Shown here: positions 1 through 7,844 of the stretch, one piece after another
How positions within the stretch are numbered: the stretch's first letter is position 1
Layout: each line of letters begins with the position of its first letter
NCBI GenBank assembly: GCA_900541665.1
Contig: UQKV01000054.1
Span: forward strand, 1 to 12,797
Direction: 5' to 3'
Origin: an uncultured Collinsella sp.
GTDB taxonomy: Bacteria > Actinomycetota > Coriobacteriia > Coriobacteriales > Coriobacteriaceae
DNA: 12,797 nucleotides
Position numbers and translations under genes: made by a program
The notes under the pieces: model-generated
Told to the model about the DNA's origin: nothing
Database searches by the model: none
The model's input: the letters and a program-made list of their open reading frames with translations, nothing else

Positions 1-163
1 TTAATGGATGGAAACGGATGTTCTATCGGGACACACATTTTGTCCTATAAGCCTTATTTTCAAACAACCGTCTGCAATTCCCGTTTGAACCAGAGCTTTT
101 CGTTCTGTCTATGGTCCTTGCGGGTACAATATCCAAGATATTTTGACTGTTAGAAGGAGTCTC
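1..163. other. Leader/intergenic region upstream of the flippase-like gene
   Basis: No coding region is supported here. The DNA is AT-richer than the rest of the window. A short inverted repeat (GGACA at 29-33, TGTCC at 41-45, 7-nt loop) is followed by a T-rich stretch and could be the tail of a terminator for a gene to the left, but the stem is only 5 bp. TACAAT at 125-130 is a plausible -10 element about 34 bp before the start codon, without a convincing -35. The AGAAGGAG Shine-Dalgarno at 152-159 belongs to the following gene. Confidence 0.4.
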
Positions 164-1471
164 ATGACGGAGTCCTCTCAGCATACGTCTAAGCCCCAGG
201 TCGAGGTTGAGGCCTCGGGCGGAGATGACAATAAGAGCGCACGCCGCGGCGCCATCTTTATCGGTGTCGTGCTGGTGGGTTATATCGTCTATCTGGTGGT
301 AACCGGGCAGATGGGGCAGTTCTGGGCCGCTATGTCGAGCGTGCAGGCGTCATGGCTCTTTGTCGCGTGTCTTTGCATGTTCATGTATCTGTTCTTTGGC
401 ATTGTGGCCTATGCGATTGCCGTATGGCTCGACCCCAATTCACCCGTCGGCATTCGCGACCTGATTTCGGTCGAGGCGAGTGGCATCTTCTTTGGCAACC
501 TCACACCTATGATGATGGGCTCGACTCCCGCCCAGATCTACCGCCTGACCAAGGCGGGCCAAAATGTCGGCGAGGCCGGAGCCACGCAGTTCACGCGCTT
601 TATCGTGTACCAGTTTGGCCTCGTTGCCTGGGGCGCTATCCTACTGCTTGCTCGTATGCCGTTTTTTGCCGAGCGCTATGGCGACATGACGCTGCTGTGC
701 GTCTTTAGCTTTGGTGGGCACTGCTGTATCTTGCTTGGCATCTTCGCCGTCGCGCTCATGCCTAAGACCGTCACGCGCGTCGCTCATTGCATCATCAATT
801 GGCTCGAGCGCATAGGTGTCTCGGCCAATAAGATCGAAGGATGGCGCACGTTTGTCGATGGCGAGATCTACTCCTTCTCCGAGAAGTTCAAGCTTTCAGC
901 CGGACATTTTTCTTCCATGCTGCTCACCGTGTTTATCACCATGCTGCAGCTCGCGTTTTTCTATCTGGTGCCGTATTTCCTGATGCTTGCCTTTGGCCAC
1001 CACGAGGTCGACTTTTTCTCGGTCATGGCTGCGAGCGCCTTTGTCCAGCTGCTGAGCTCTGCGGTTCCCTTGCCCGGTGGAACTGGTGGCGCTGAGGGCG
1101 GGTTTGCATTGTTCTTGGGTCATTTCTTTGGGTCGGCTTCGACCGCCGGCTATCTTCTGTGGCGCCTCATCACGTTTATTGCGCCTACCATTTTGGCTGC
1201 GCCCCTGCTGGGACTTAAGAGCGCCCACAACGAGAGCATCCATGCGCGCTGGGATCGCGTGATACGCAAGCTCGGCCGTACGCCTCAGACGCCCTCTGCG
1301 CCCACTAAGCCGCACCCCACGAATGCTGTTACCGTTGATCCCAAGAAGCACGCTCAGAAGGCTTCTGGGACCGCTAAGCCGGCTCATAAAGCCTATGTGC
1401 GCCAGACGGGCGACGGTATTCGCGTATCTCCGTCGGCGCTTAATAAGAAGAAGCACCCTAAGTCGCAGTAG
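164..1471 (+). CDS. Lysylphosphatidylglycerol synthase TM-region / flippase-like integral membrane protein
   Basis: The product is a 435-residue multi-pass membrane protein. It resembles the UPF0104 / LPG_synthase_TM family (the transmembrane half of MprF-type proteins), whose stand-alone members are thought to move or handle lipid-linked molecules. About eight hydrophobic segments run between residues ~30 and ~350. The family hallmark PLPGGTGGAEGGF lies in the later part of the membrane region. No catalytic C-terminal aminoacyl-transferase domain is present, so lysyl-PG synthesis itself is not supported. The last ~75 residues form a hydrophilic Lys/Pro/Ala-rich tail ending KKKHPKSQ, probably cytoplasmic and disordered. 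I chose ATG 164 because AGAAGGAG (152-159) precedes it by 4 nt. A TTG at 143 would put that ribosome site inside the gene. It stands alone, 116 bp before a TetR gene on the same strand. The substrate is unknown. Confidence 0.85.
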   Translation: MTESSQHTSKPQVEVEASGGDDNKSARRGAIFIGVVLVGYIVYLVVTGQMGQFWAAMSSVQASWLFVACLCMFMYLFFGIVAYAIAVWLDPNSPVGIRDLISVEASGIFFGNLTPMMMGSTPAQIYRLTKAGQNVGEAGATQFTRFIVYQFGLVAWGAILLLARMPFFAERYGDMTLLCVFSFGGHCCILLGIFAVALMPKTVTRVAHCIINWLERIGVSANKIEGWRTFVDGEIYSFSEKFKLSAGHFSSMLLTVFITMLQLAFFYLVPYFLMLAFGHHEVDFFSVMAASAFVQLLSSAVPLPGGTGGAEGGFALFLGHFFGSASTAGYLLWRLITFIAPTILAAPLLGLKSAHNESIHARWDRVIRKLGRTPQTPSAPTKPHPTNAVTVDPKKHAQKASGTAKPAHKAYVRQTGDGIRVSPSALNKKKHPKSQ

Positions 1472-1520
1472 GGCAGTCGTGCGTTCTTCATGATGCGGGG
1501 CATATTTGTGCTGTATGGGG

Positions 1521-1544
1521 GATAATCCTCTTACGTAGATTATC
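1521..1544. promoter_or_regulatory. Candidate TetR autoregulatory operator (7-bp perfect inverted repeat)
   Basis: GATAATC at 1521-1527 and GATTATC at 1538-1544 are exact reverse complements separated by 10 bp. The site is 44 bp upstream of the chosen TetR start codon. The left half contains a -10-like GATAAT and the right half a TAGATTAT stretch, so a dimer bound here would cover the promoter. TetR-family proteins usually bind palindromes of about this size next to their own gene, so autoregulation is inferred. No binding evidence can be read from sequence alone. Confidence 0.45.
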
Positions 1545-1587
1545 TCTCATCTGTTGATGAATGCCCGCATATCGAAGGGACACGCCC

Positions 1588-2199
1588 ATGGCCACCAGCA
1601 AACCGCGTATTGATCGCCGCATCGTTCGCAGCCGCAATGCCATCCTTTCCGCGTTCGAGCGTCTGCTTATGGAAAAGCCGCAGGCAGACATTACGGTGAG
1701 TGCCATCGCGCGCGAGGCCAATGTCGACCGCAAAACCTTCTATGTGCACTTTGGCACGGTTGACGGCCTGCTCGATGCCATTGCCGTCGATGTAGTGGAG
1801 ATGATTGTCGATTCGGTCGAGAAGACGCTTTCCTCCATGGACGGCGACACTAACGAGCGCGCCCTGGGCGCGGCGGCGACCTTCTTTAAAACCGTTAACG
1901 AGGCGCTATGCAACAACCTCGTGCTCAATCGTCAGCTGATCGAGAACATTCCGCTCGATGATTTTATGGCTCGTCTTCGTGCACCGCTCGAGCACGAGAT
2001 TGCCGAGCGCGATCTGCTGCCCCAAGGTCTCAAGGACGAGATGTTCGACTACTATCTGGCGTTTTTGCTGTCGGGTATTATCGGTATCTATCGCACGTGG
2101 GCGCTGTCTGACGGCTCGGTTCCTATCGAGCGCGTCTCGGAGGTTGCCAACGACCTGACTCTCAACGGCCTGTCGAGCCTGGAATCTCGCTTCGAATAG
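1588..2199 (+). CDS. TetR/AcrR-family transcriptional regulator
   Basis: The product is a 203-residue one-component regulator. Residues ~10-57 carry the TetR-type DNA-binding domain, with the helix-turn-helix at about 34-54 (ITVSAIAREANVDRKTFYVHF), which matches the family pattern of a recognition helix followed by FYxHF. Residues ~60-203 are the all-helical ligand/dimer domain. It resembles the C-terminal domain of the DhaS-like TetR subgroup, but the ligand cannot be inferred. I chose ATG 1588, 7 nt after GAAGGGA (1574-1580), over ATG 1561, which has no ribosome site and adds nine residues before the usual N-terminus. A perfect inverted repeat at 1521-1544 is a likely operator. Its targets may be itself and the upstream membrane protein gene, or the convergent radical SAM gene, but neither is shown. 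Confidence 0.88.
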   Translation: MATSKPRIDRRIVRSRNAILSAFERLLMEKPQADITVSAIAREANVDRKTFYVHFGTVDGLLDAIAVDVVEMIVDSVEKTLSSMDGDTNERALGAAATFFKTVNEALCNNLVLNRQLIENIPLDDFMARLRAPLEHEIAERDLLPQGLKDEMFDYYLAFLLSGIIGIYRTWALSDGSVPIERVSEVANDLTLNGLSSLESRFE

Positions 2200-2213
2200 C
2201 ATCGATAATTCAA

Positions 2214-2294
2214 CAACTTAAAGAAGTTGCGGTGGAATAGGGATTGTTTTGGTTATTGGAAGGCCGATCTAGTCCCTATTTCACCGCAACTTAG
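2214..2294. repeat. Hairpin-forming interspersed repeat with GTTGCGGTGAAATAG core (copy 1)
   Basis: Left arm 2224-2243 (AAGTTGCGGTGGAATAGGGA) and right arm 2273-2292 (TCCCTATTTCACCGCAACTT) pair over 20 bp with a single G-T position and a 29-nt loop. A small overlapping hairpin, CAACTT 2214-2219 with AAGTTG 2224-2229, uses the same left arm and would compete with the long stem. The stretch lies just after the TetR stop codon. Nineteen bases of the right end (2276-2294) recur exactly, as reverse complement, at 3953-3971. This looks like a short non-coding palindromic (REP/MITE-like) element and not an ordinary terminator, since neither side has a T-tract. Confidence 0.7.
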
Positions 2295-2313
2295 TAAAAC
2301 TGTTTTGATGGTA

Positions 2314-2356
2314 AGGCGGAGCAGCCTCGAAGATGAGCCTCGAGACTGCTCCGCTT
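2314..2356. terminator. Bidirectional terminator-like hairpin between convergent TetR and radical SAM genes
   Basis: AGGCGGAGCAGCCTCGA (2314-2330) pairs with TCGAGACTGCTCCGCTT (2340-2356) over 17 positions with a 9-nt loop. The two imperfect positions can form G-U pairs in one or the other RNA strand. The position, between the stop of a plus-strand gene (2199) and the stop of a minus-strand gene (2388), is where a shared terminator is expected. The following T-rich stretch is weak (CTTCATTTCT on the plus strand), so efficiency is uncertain. Confidence 0.6.
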
Positions 2357-2387
2357 CATTTCTGAGCGTTTGTCGTATAGGGCGGCA

Positions 2388-3820
2388 TTAATCGCCGTTT
2401 TTGAGTGTGCGGCCCTGTTTTTCGAACTTGTGCATGTCGCTATCGGCCATACCCTGCGACTTGTCCTCGTGACGCTTGGTGTATAGCGGATCGTCGGAGT
2501 CGTTCCAGATGCGGTCGGCGACAGGTGACCATGCCTCGGCGGCAGCCTGGGTCTTTTCGCGCAGCTGCTCGGGTGACTCCTTCTCGATGAGATCGGTGCT
2601 CATTGCGCCACTCTCGGCGACCAGTTTGGGCAGCACGTCGGGATTCTCGAGCATGGGGCATGGCTTGAGATAGTTGTCGTTGAACGGCATGTTCTCGTAG
2701 TACTTCATAAAGAGGGGAGAGCGCAGCGCGTCGAGTAAGCTCACATCGTGGATGTTGGCGTTTGAGTAGTGGATGAACACGCACGGCTCCACGTCTCCGG
2801 CGGCGTTGATGTGCAGGTAGCGGCGGCCGCCGGCGATACATCCGCCTACAAACTCGCCGTCGTTTTGGAAGTCGAGCGTAAACAGCGGCTTCTTCTCACG
2901 CATTTCGCGGATAAAGTGATACATGTGCTCGCGCTGCTCGGGCGTGGGCATGAGCTCGGGGGTTGCATTGCGGCCAACCGGCATAAAGTGGAAGTACCAG
3001 CAGAAGAGTGCTCCCTCGCCGATCATCCAGTCCATGTTCTCCTCGGTAGCAACCGTATCGGCATTGGCGCTGGTCCAACAGGTGGAGATACCAAATGGCA
3101 AGTCGCGCTCGCGCAGGAGTTTCATGGCGTGCTCGATCTTTGCGTAGGTACCTTCGCCGCGACGGGCGTCGGTTGTGTGCTCATTGCCCTCGGCGCTGAT
3201 GGCGGGGACAAAATTACCTACGCGAATCATGTCGTCGCAGAAGGCCTCGTCGATCAGCGTGGAGTTGGTAAAGCACAGGAAAGCGCAGTCCTGGTGCTTC
3301 TCGCAAATTCGGATGAGGTCCCGCTTGCGCACCAATGGCTCGCCACCAGTGTAGATGTAGATGTGGGTACCCAGAGCTTTGCCCTGCGTAACAATAGAGT
3401 CGATGTCTTCGAACGAGAGATTCTGCTTGTAGCCGTACTCGGCGGCCCAGCAGCCCGTGCAATGCAGGTTGCAGGCGCTCGTGGGATCGAGCAGGATGGC
3501 CCACGGAATATTGCACTGGTACTTTTCGCGGTTTTTTCCTGCTCTGGCCAAGCAAGCAGGTTGGCGTCGACAATGAGGGTCTTAAGCAGTTTGGTTCGCA
3601 TCTGGGGATTAAGGCTGAACGCACGCATGATCAGGTCATACCAATTGCCGCGGCTCTTGATGACATTGGTGAATGCCTCTCGCTGTACAGGAAATACGCG
3701 ATTGGGGACCAGCTTGTTCACGAGGTCCATGATTTTGTCGATGTTTTCTTGCGGGTTGTCGTCGAGATAATCGATGAGCTTGTTAAGCGCTGCACGCTCT
3801 GCTGACTGTGTAAGCGACAT
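2388..3820 (-). pseudogene. Radical SAM protein with SPASM-like C-terminus, split by a frameshift
   Basis: Two overlapping minus-strand frames make up one gene. The first runs from ATG 3820 (after AAAGGA) and encodes ~96 residues of a helical N-terminal region. The second, closing at 2388, carries the radical SAM core with CNLHCTGC (CX3CX2C, Fe-S cluster ligands), then TGGEP for SAM binding. It ends with a Cys-containing C-terminal region (GGCIAGG, GDVEPCVF, LKPCPM) like SPASM/twitch domains that hold auxiliary clusters. The frames meet at six A residues (plus-strand T run 3532-3537). One extra A would join QEK to NREKYQCN and give a continuous 477-residue protein of normal layout. The second frame has only a TTG near the break and no ribosome site, so separate translation is unlikely. 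It could be a real mutation, a sequencing error or slippage. Both halves look undecayed. The substrate is unknown; family members modify peptides or other small targets. It is transcribed towards the TetR gene and flanked by inverted repeat copies. Confidence 0.75.
3532..3537 (-). other. Homopolymer frameshift site in the radical SAM gene
   Basis: The coding strand reads GG followed by six A and then CC. The upstream frame continues as QEK-TAKST and soon departs from sensible protein. The frame one base back gives KNREKYQCNIPW, which leads directly into the radical SAM core. A one-base loss in a former A7 run is the simplest explanation. A P-site AAA slip by -1 is also possible, but the classic X-XXY-YYZ heptamer is not in register. 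Confidence 0.75.
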
Positions 3821-3952
3821 GGGTATATCCTTTCACGTGTGCTTAATGTGTGATAATACCCACTTGTAGATTAAACGAAGTCTAAAGATTTGTAATGTGT
3901 CTATTCAACGAATCAATTTAATTTGGGGTGAAGCGTTATACGCCGACACCTT

Positions 3953-3971
3953 CTAAGTTGCGGTGAAATAG
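3953..3971 (-). repeat. Second, inverted copy of the GTTGCGGTGAAATAG repeat core (copy 2)
   Basis: CTAAGTTGCGGTGAAATAG at 3953-3971 is the exact reverse complement of 2276-2294. The rest of the long hairpin is missing; only flanking GACAC (3945-3949) and GTGTC (3971-3975) form a short stem. With copy 1 it brackets the radical SAM gene in inverted orientation. It also lies 37 bp from the GC-rich cobalamin/transport block that starts at 4009. Confidence 0.65.
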
Positions 3972-4008
3972 TGTCAGATGGGGATGCGGACGATTTCTTG
4001 GGCCGCGC

Positions 4009-5223
4009 CTAGGCGTATCCATTGGAATCCTCCGATGCGCCTTCGCACGCTCGCATGACCTCGATACCATGCGAGCGTGCGAACTCGACGAGCTCTGCGT
4101 TGCGGGCGTTTATGGTGCCGAAGGCGGCGGGGCACACGATAAGGCGTGCGCAGTGGACGAGGAGCTCTTTGGCGCGGGCTATGGTTTTATCCCCGATTGG
4201 CTCGAAGGCGCGCTCGGCCACGCATTCCGTCGCTAGGTCGCGCGCGAGCTCGCAGTCGATGTCCCCTTCGTGCAGAACGCCCGCGTAGAACGCCTTGCCC
4301 TGCCGGATGAGCTGGCGAAACACAGCCGACCCCGTACCTGCGCCGGCGATGACGAACGTGTGCGCATCGCCGTGTGGGCGCCCAATTTCCACGCTGCCGA
4401 AGCTCTCGTTGAAGGTGCCATGTTGAAGGCCGTAGAGCTCGCCAATCGTCTCGCGCGTGAATATGTCCTCGGGTGCGCCGGCGCGGAAGACCCGGCCGTC
4501 CTTCACGCAAATCACCTTGTCGGCGCTTTTCTGCGCGAGCTCGAGTTCGTGGATGGACATGATGACAGCCACATTCCGCGATTTCGAAAGGTGGCGAAGT
4601 ATTCGCAGCAGGTCGATCTGGTAGCGGATATCGAGATACGACGTGGGCTCGTCGAGCACGAGCACACGCGGATCCTGCGCGATGGCTCGTGCGAGCATGA
4701 CGCGCTGGCGTTGCCCGTCGCTTATCTGCATGAAGTCGCGCTCGGCGAGCTCTTCCACATGTGCGGCTTTCATGGCCTCGTCGACCCGACTATGGTCGTC
4801 GGGCGAGAGTGTGCCCATTCGCCCGGTGTAGGGATGCCTTCCCGCCTCTACGATATCGCGGCAGGTGAGGAGCTCGGTCCGGGGTCGATCTGTCAGCATA
4901 ACGGCAAGGTTCCTTGCGAACTCCGCCGTCTTCCATCGGGAAATCTCCCGCCCGTCGAGCTCGACCGCGCCGGCAAGCGGTACCAGATGGCGTGTGATGG
5001 TTTTCAAGATGGTCGACTTGCCCGAGCCGTTCGGCCCGATGAGCGCCACGACGTCGCCCGCGCGAACCTCCAGCTCGACGCCTTCGACTACGACCTTCTT
5101 GTCGTAGCCCGCCGACAGGTCGCTTATGCGGAAAAGCGGCGCTCCGTCAGCCTGCGTTTTTACCGGGGTTTCGAGGTTCGACTCCCCTCCGAGCGTTTTG
5201 GGCCGCGGCACGAATTCCCCCAT
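4009..5223 (-). CDS. ABC transporter ATP-binding protein (FecE/BtuD-type) with extra C-terminal domain
   Basis: The 404-residue ATPase of the iron-complex/B12 importer class powers the adjacent permease from the cytoplasmic side. Visible motifs are Walker A GPNGSGKST (63-71), signature ISDGQRQR (167-174), Walker B VLVLDEPT (187-194), D-loop SYLD and switch His225 in SIHEL. The Q-loop position reads VMLTDRP (108-114), with no glutamine, as I recall for some haem/cobalamin importer ATPases. After the ~270-residue nucleotide-binding domain comes an additional ~115-residue domain (about 287-400) with a Rossmann-like start (VIAGAGTGS) and Cys residues in LIVCP and elsewhere. Its role is unknown; it could bind a nucleotide or ligand. 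Start ATG 5223 immediately follows the permease TAG, with GTGAGG just before, so translation is coupled. It is the last gene of the minus-strand cluster, and no clear terminator follows. Confidence 0.88.
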   Translation of the reverse strand: MGEFVPRPKTLGGESNLETPVKTQADGAPLFRISDLSAGYDKKVVVEGVELEVRAGDVVALIGPNGSGKSTILKTITRHLVPLAGAVELDGREISRWKTAEFARNLAVMLTDRPRTELLTCRDIVEAGRHPYTGRMGTLSPDDHSRVDEAMKAAHVEELAERDFMQISDGQRQRVMLARAIAQDPRVLVLDEPTSYLDIRYQIDLLRILRHLSKSRNVAVIMSIHELELAQKSADKVICVKDGRVFRAGAPEDIFTRETIGELYGLQHGTFNESFGSVEIGRPHGDAHTFVIAGAGTGSAVFRQLIRQGKAFYAGVLHEGDIDCELARDLATECVAERAFEPIGDKTIARAKELLVHCARLIVCPAAFGTINARNAELVEFARSHGIEVMRACEGASEDSNGYA

Positions 5224-6264
5224 CTACCTCACCCGCTTCTTCAGCATGAGCGCGATAACCACCGGCGCACCGAAGATGGCGGTGACGGCGCTGATGGAAA
5301 GCTCGACGGGAGAGAACAGCGTGCGCGCGATCAAATCGCAACCCGCGCAGAAGATGGCGCCTCCCAAGAAGCACGCAGGAATCACGCGGATGGGCTTCGA
5401 CGACTTCAGCGCCGACTTCACGAGATGCGGAACCGCGATGCCTACGAACGACACCGGACCAGCGAACGCGGTCACGCAGGCGGAGAGCATGCTCGCTAGA
5501 AGGACGAGCACCACGCGGAAGCGTGCGACGTTCACGCCGACGCTTTTCGCGTAGGCTTCTCCCAGCTGGAAGGCGGAAAGGGGCTTCGATATCGCGAATA
5601 CGCATGCGCTCACGGTGATCACCACGACCGCGATGACCGCGATGTCGTCCCAGCTCGAACCCGAGAAGCTACCCAAAGACCAGTTGTGCAGGTTCACGAT
5701 GGACTGGTCGTCGGCGAAGGCGATGAGAAAGTTCGTCGCCGCCGAGCAGATGTATCCCACCATGACGCCCGCCACGATGAGCATGGCCATGGAACTTATG
5801 CGCCGTGCGATGAGGAGCACGAAGCCGATGGTGATAAGCGATCCCAGAAACGCTGCGGCCACCATGGCCGGCGAGGACATGGCCTGGTTCGCGCCCAGAA
5901 GCACGATCATCGTAAGCGCGACGACGAACTTTGCGCCCGAGGAGACGCCCAAGATGAACGGGTCGGCGATGGGGTTGTTGAAAAACGTCTGCAGCAGGAA
6001 CCCGGAGAGCGAAAGTGCCCCGCCGAGAAGCACGGCTGAAAGCACGCGCGGCAGGCGAATCTCCCAGATGACTTGGCTTTCCATGGAATTGGCCGCGCCG
6101 CCCGAAAGGATGCCGGGGATGTGGTCTGCGGGCACGAGCACGCTCCCGATGCACAGGTTGGCCCCGACGAGCACGATGAGGGCAACAGCGATCAGCGCCG
6201 TCACGACGCGACACCGCGCGGCGCGCCCCGATTCGTCGTATGTCATGGAAAGCCGGCTTCTCAT
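5224..6264 (-). CDS. FecCD/BtuC-family ABC transporter permease
   Basis: The 346-residue polytopic inner-membrane permease of the iron-siderophore/haem/B12 importer family probably works as a homodimer with two copies of the ATPase encoded downstream. It carries the family motif LSLSGFLLQTFFNNPIADPF followed by ILGVSSGAKF, plus about ten hydrophobic segments. Near the C-terminus GPVSFVGIAVPHLVK is the conserved coupling-region motif. I prefer ATG 6264, 4 nt after the substrate-binding-protein stop (6269-6271). A TTG at 6276 would add four residues but has its ribosome site (GAGGAAG) touching the start. The stop codon abuts the ATPase ATG. The length is normal for the family (~330-350). Its substrate must be inferred from context: B12-riboswitch control suggests a corrinoid, cobalt chelate or related tetrapyrrole and not a siderophore. 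Confidence 0.9.
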   Translation of the reverse strand: MRSRLSMTYDESGRAARCRVVTALIAVALIVLVGANLCIGSVLVPADHIPGILSGGAANSMESQVIWEIRLPRVLSAVLLGGALSLSGFLLQTFFNNPIADPFILGVSSGAKFVVALTMIVLLGANQAMSSPAMVAAAFLGSLITIGFVLLIARRISSMAMLIVAGVMVGYICSAATNFLIAFADDQSIVNLHNWSLGSFSGSSWDDIAVIAVVVITVSACVFAISKPLSAFQLGEAYAKSVGVNVARFRVVLVLLASMLSACVTAFAGPVSFVGIAVPHLVKSALKSSKPIRVIPACFLGGAIFCAGCDLIARTLFSPVELSISAVTAIFGAPVVIALMLKKRVR

Positions 6265-6268
6265 GACG

Positions 6269-7840
6269 CTACCCAAGCTTCCTCAGATAATGGAAGTCGC
6301 TCGCGTCATCGCCGGTGAACGCCCCGTGCAGCTCGTCGATAATGTCGGCGGTAGAAGTCATCTGCTGGTACATGTCGGCGCTTGTGACCCAGACGTTGCC
6401 GTTCTTTACAGCTTTGAACTGCGACAATAGCGCGTTTTTGCCTACGAAGTCTTTCAAGGTGGCAACCGATTCGTCGATGGTGCCGTTGTAGACGATGATA
6501 TCGGCATCCTTCGCCGTCGCGTAGAAGCGCTCCATTTCGAGCGTTACTGACGAACCTGACGTCGACGCCGTCTGCGCGTCATCGAGCGCGTAGCTGCCGC
6601 CTGCAAGCTCGATCATCTGCGCCACGTAGTCGCCCGCCCGCCGCGTGACGGCGGCCCCGTTCGAGTTAATATAGAAATACGCCACGGTTTTACCTGACGA
6701 CGCGAGCCCCGACGTTTGCTCGACGCGGGCCTTCTGCTCGTTGAACAGGTGCGCGGCCTCGTCTTCCTTGTCGAACAGGACGCCGAAAAGCTTAATCCAC
6801 TCGACGCGCCCGAGTGCTTCGGGCTCGCTCGACGACTGTTCGGTGAGCACTACGAGCCCGAGCTTCTGCAGCTTTTCCTTCACATCGGGCGTGTGGTTGA
6901 TCATGGTGTTCTCGATGGCGAGCGTGCAGCCCGAGGCCGATATTCGCTCGTAGTCGGGCGCGCTGTACTTGCCGCCGTAGGCGATCGCCCCACTTTCGAG
7001 CGCGCTTTTGAAGCCCGCGACCGAGCAATCGTCGGCCTTCGTGCCCGACATTAAGATATTGTCGTTCGCATCGAGCGCGTCGACTAGGCACATCGTCGCC
7101 GACGACACGAGGTACACCTTGTCGGCGGGGCGCCTTATGACCGCGATGTCGGAGCTCAACCCGTCAGGTACCTTCGCATCTTGCGGCACCACGAGGAAGC
7201 GCTCCCCGTTCGAAACGCAGATAAGCCGCAGGCCGCCTTCGAACTCGTCGACAGTGAAGTGCTTGGCGTATTCAAGCTGAAGCGCCCCCGTCGGCTCCCA
7301 GCCGCAGCCCAAATCGGCGTTGTGGAAGTCGGCCGCGGCGCTTGAAGCCGTTCCCGCAGGGGAGCCGCCGCTTGCATCGTCGCCCGATTTCTCCTTCATG
7401 GTGGATGAGTCGAAGTGGAGCGTGTAGTCGATGGTGTGCGGCGTCGACATGGCGACGGTCTCGGCCGACACGGCGATGTCCTCGTCGAGCGTGACGGGTA
7501 TCTCGAACGTGGAGTTGCCGCCGTCGTTTACGGGCGCGTAGTCCACGCCGTCGGCGGTCATCTTGTCGTAGCTCGAACTCGACCAGGTGATGGTCGCGGT
7601 GTAGGTGTCGCCATCCTTCACAATTGTGGTGGGTGAGGCGATGCTTGCGCGCCCTGACCCGCCGGAAAGCGAGACGCTCACAGTGTATTCCTGAGAGCCC
7701 GCCGTGCCACCGGTCGCGTTCGGGCTCGCACTGCACCCCGCGAAGGGAAGCGCGAGCAGGGCGACGAGAACGCAGGCGATTACGCGCGCCGCGATGCTGC
7801 GGCGCTTCCTGTTTTCCCCCTTGGGAAGAATCGACCGCAT
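6269..7840 (-). CDS. Substrate-binding lipoprotein of Fe/B12-type ABC importer, with N-terminal NEAT-like domain
   Basis: The product is a 523-residue lipoprotein. A basic N-terminus and hydrophobic segment end in the lipobox LPFAGC, with Cys36 as the predicted lipid anchor. Residues ~48-145 form a beta-rich domain (TATITWSSSSYDKM, GNSTFEIPVTLDED, TPHTIDYTLHFD) resembling the iron-transport-associated/NEAT-like domains of surface proteins in anaerobes. After a Ser/Gly/Ala linker (~150-170), residues ~180-515 look like a class III (BtuF/FhuD-type) periplasmic-binding fold. It should capture ligand outside the membrane and hand it to the permease. The extra N-terminal domain makes it longer than the usual ~300-400 residues. 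The start ATG 7840 lies 4 nt after the preceding lipoprotein stop, with no strong ribosome site, suggesting translational coupling. The 3' end is 4 nt before the chosen permease start. The ligand is not determinable here. Confidence 0.85.
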   Translation of the reverse strand: MRSILPKGENRKRRSIAARVIACVLVALLALPFAGCSASPNATGGTAGSQEYTVSVSLSGGSGRASIASPTTIVKDGDTYTATITWSSSSYDKMTADGVDYAPVNDGGNSTFEIPVTLDEDIAVSAETVAMSTPHTIDYTLHFDSSTMKEKSGDDASGGSPAGTASSAAADFHNADLGCGWEPTGALQLEYAKHFTVDEFEGGLRLICVSNGERFLVVPQDAKVPDGLSSDIAVIRRPADKVYLVSSATMCLVDALDANDNILMSGTKADDCSVAGFKSALESGAIAYGGKYSAPDYERISASGCTLAIENTMINHTPDVKEKLQKLGLVVLTEQSSSEPEALGRVEWIKLFGVLFDKEDEAAHLFNEQKARVEQTSGLASSGKTVAYFYINSNGAAVTRRAGDYVAQMIELAGGSYALDDAQTASTSGSSVTLEMERFYATAKDADIIVYNGTIDESVATLKDFVGKNALLSQFKAVKNGNVWVTSADMYQQMTSTADIIDELHGAFTGDDASDFHYLRKLG

Positions 7841-7844
7841 GGCG

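Noticed and set aside
143..163. TTG start at 143 for the flippase-like gene
   Set aside because: The strong AGAAGGAG lies between it and ATG 164, so ATG 164 is the natural start.
3540..3551. Independent start of the radical SAM core at TTG 3551
   Set aside because: No Shine-Dalgarno precedes it, and the upstream frame encodes a family-like N-terminal region that joins precisely at the A-run.
2769..3770. 333-codon plus-strand open frame opposite the radical SAM gene
   Set aside because: Shadow frame; the minus strand carries the CX3CX2C radical SAM core and the frames joined by the A-run.
4270..5499. 409-codon plus-strand open frame opposite the ATPase and permease
   Set aside because: Antisense shadow of high-GC genes; composition is Arg/Asp/Leu-rich with no recognisable motif, while the minus strand has complete ABC motifs.
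6265..6276. TTG start at 6276 for the permease
   Set aside because: The ribosome site would touch the start codon; ATG 6264 has better spacing and a 4-nt gap from the previous stop.
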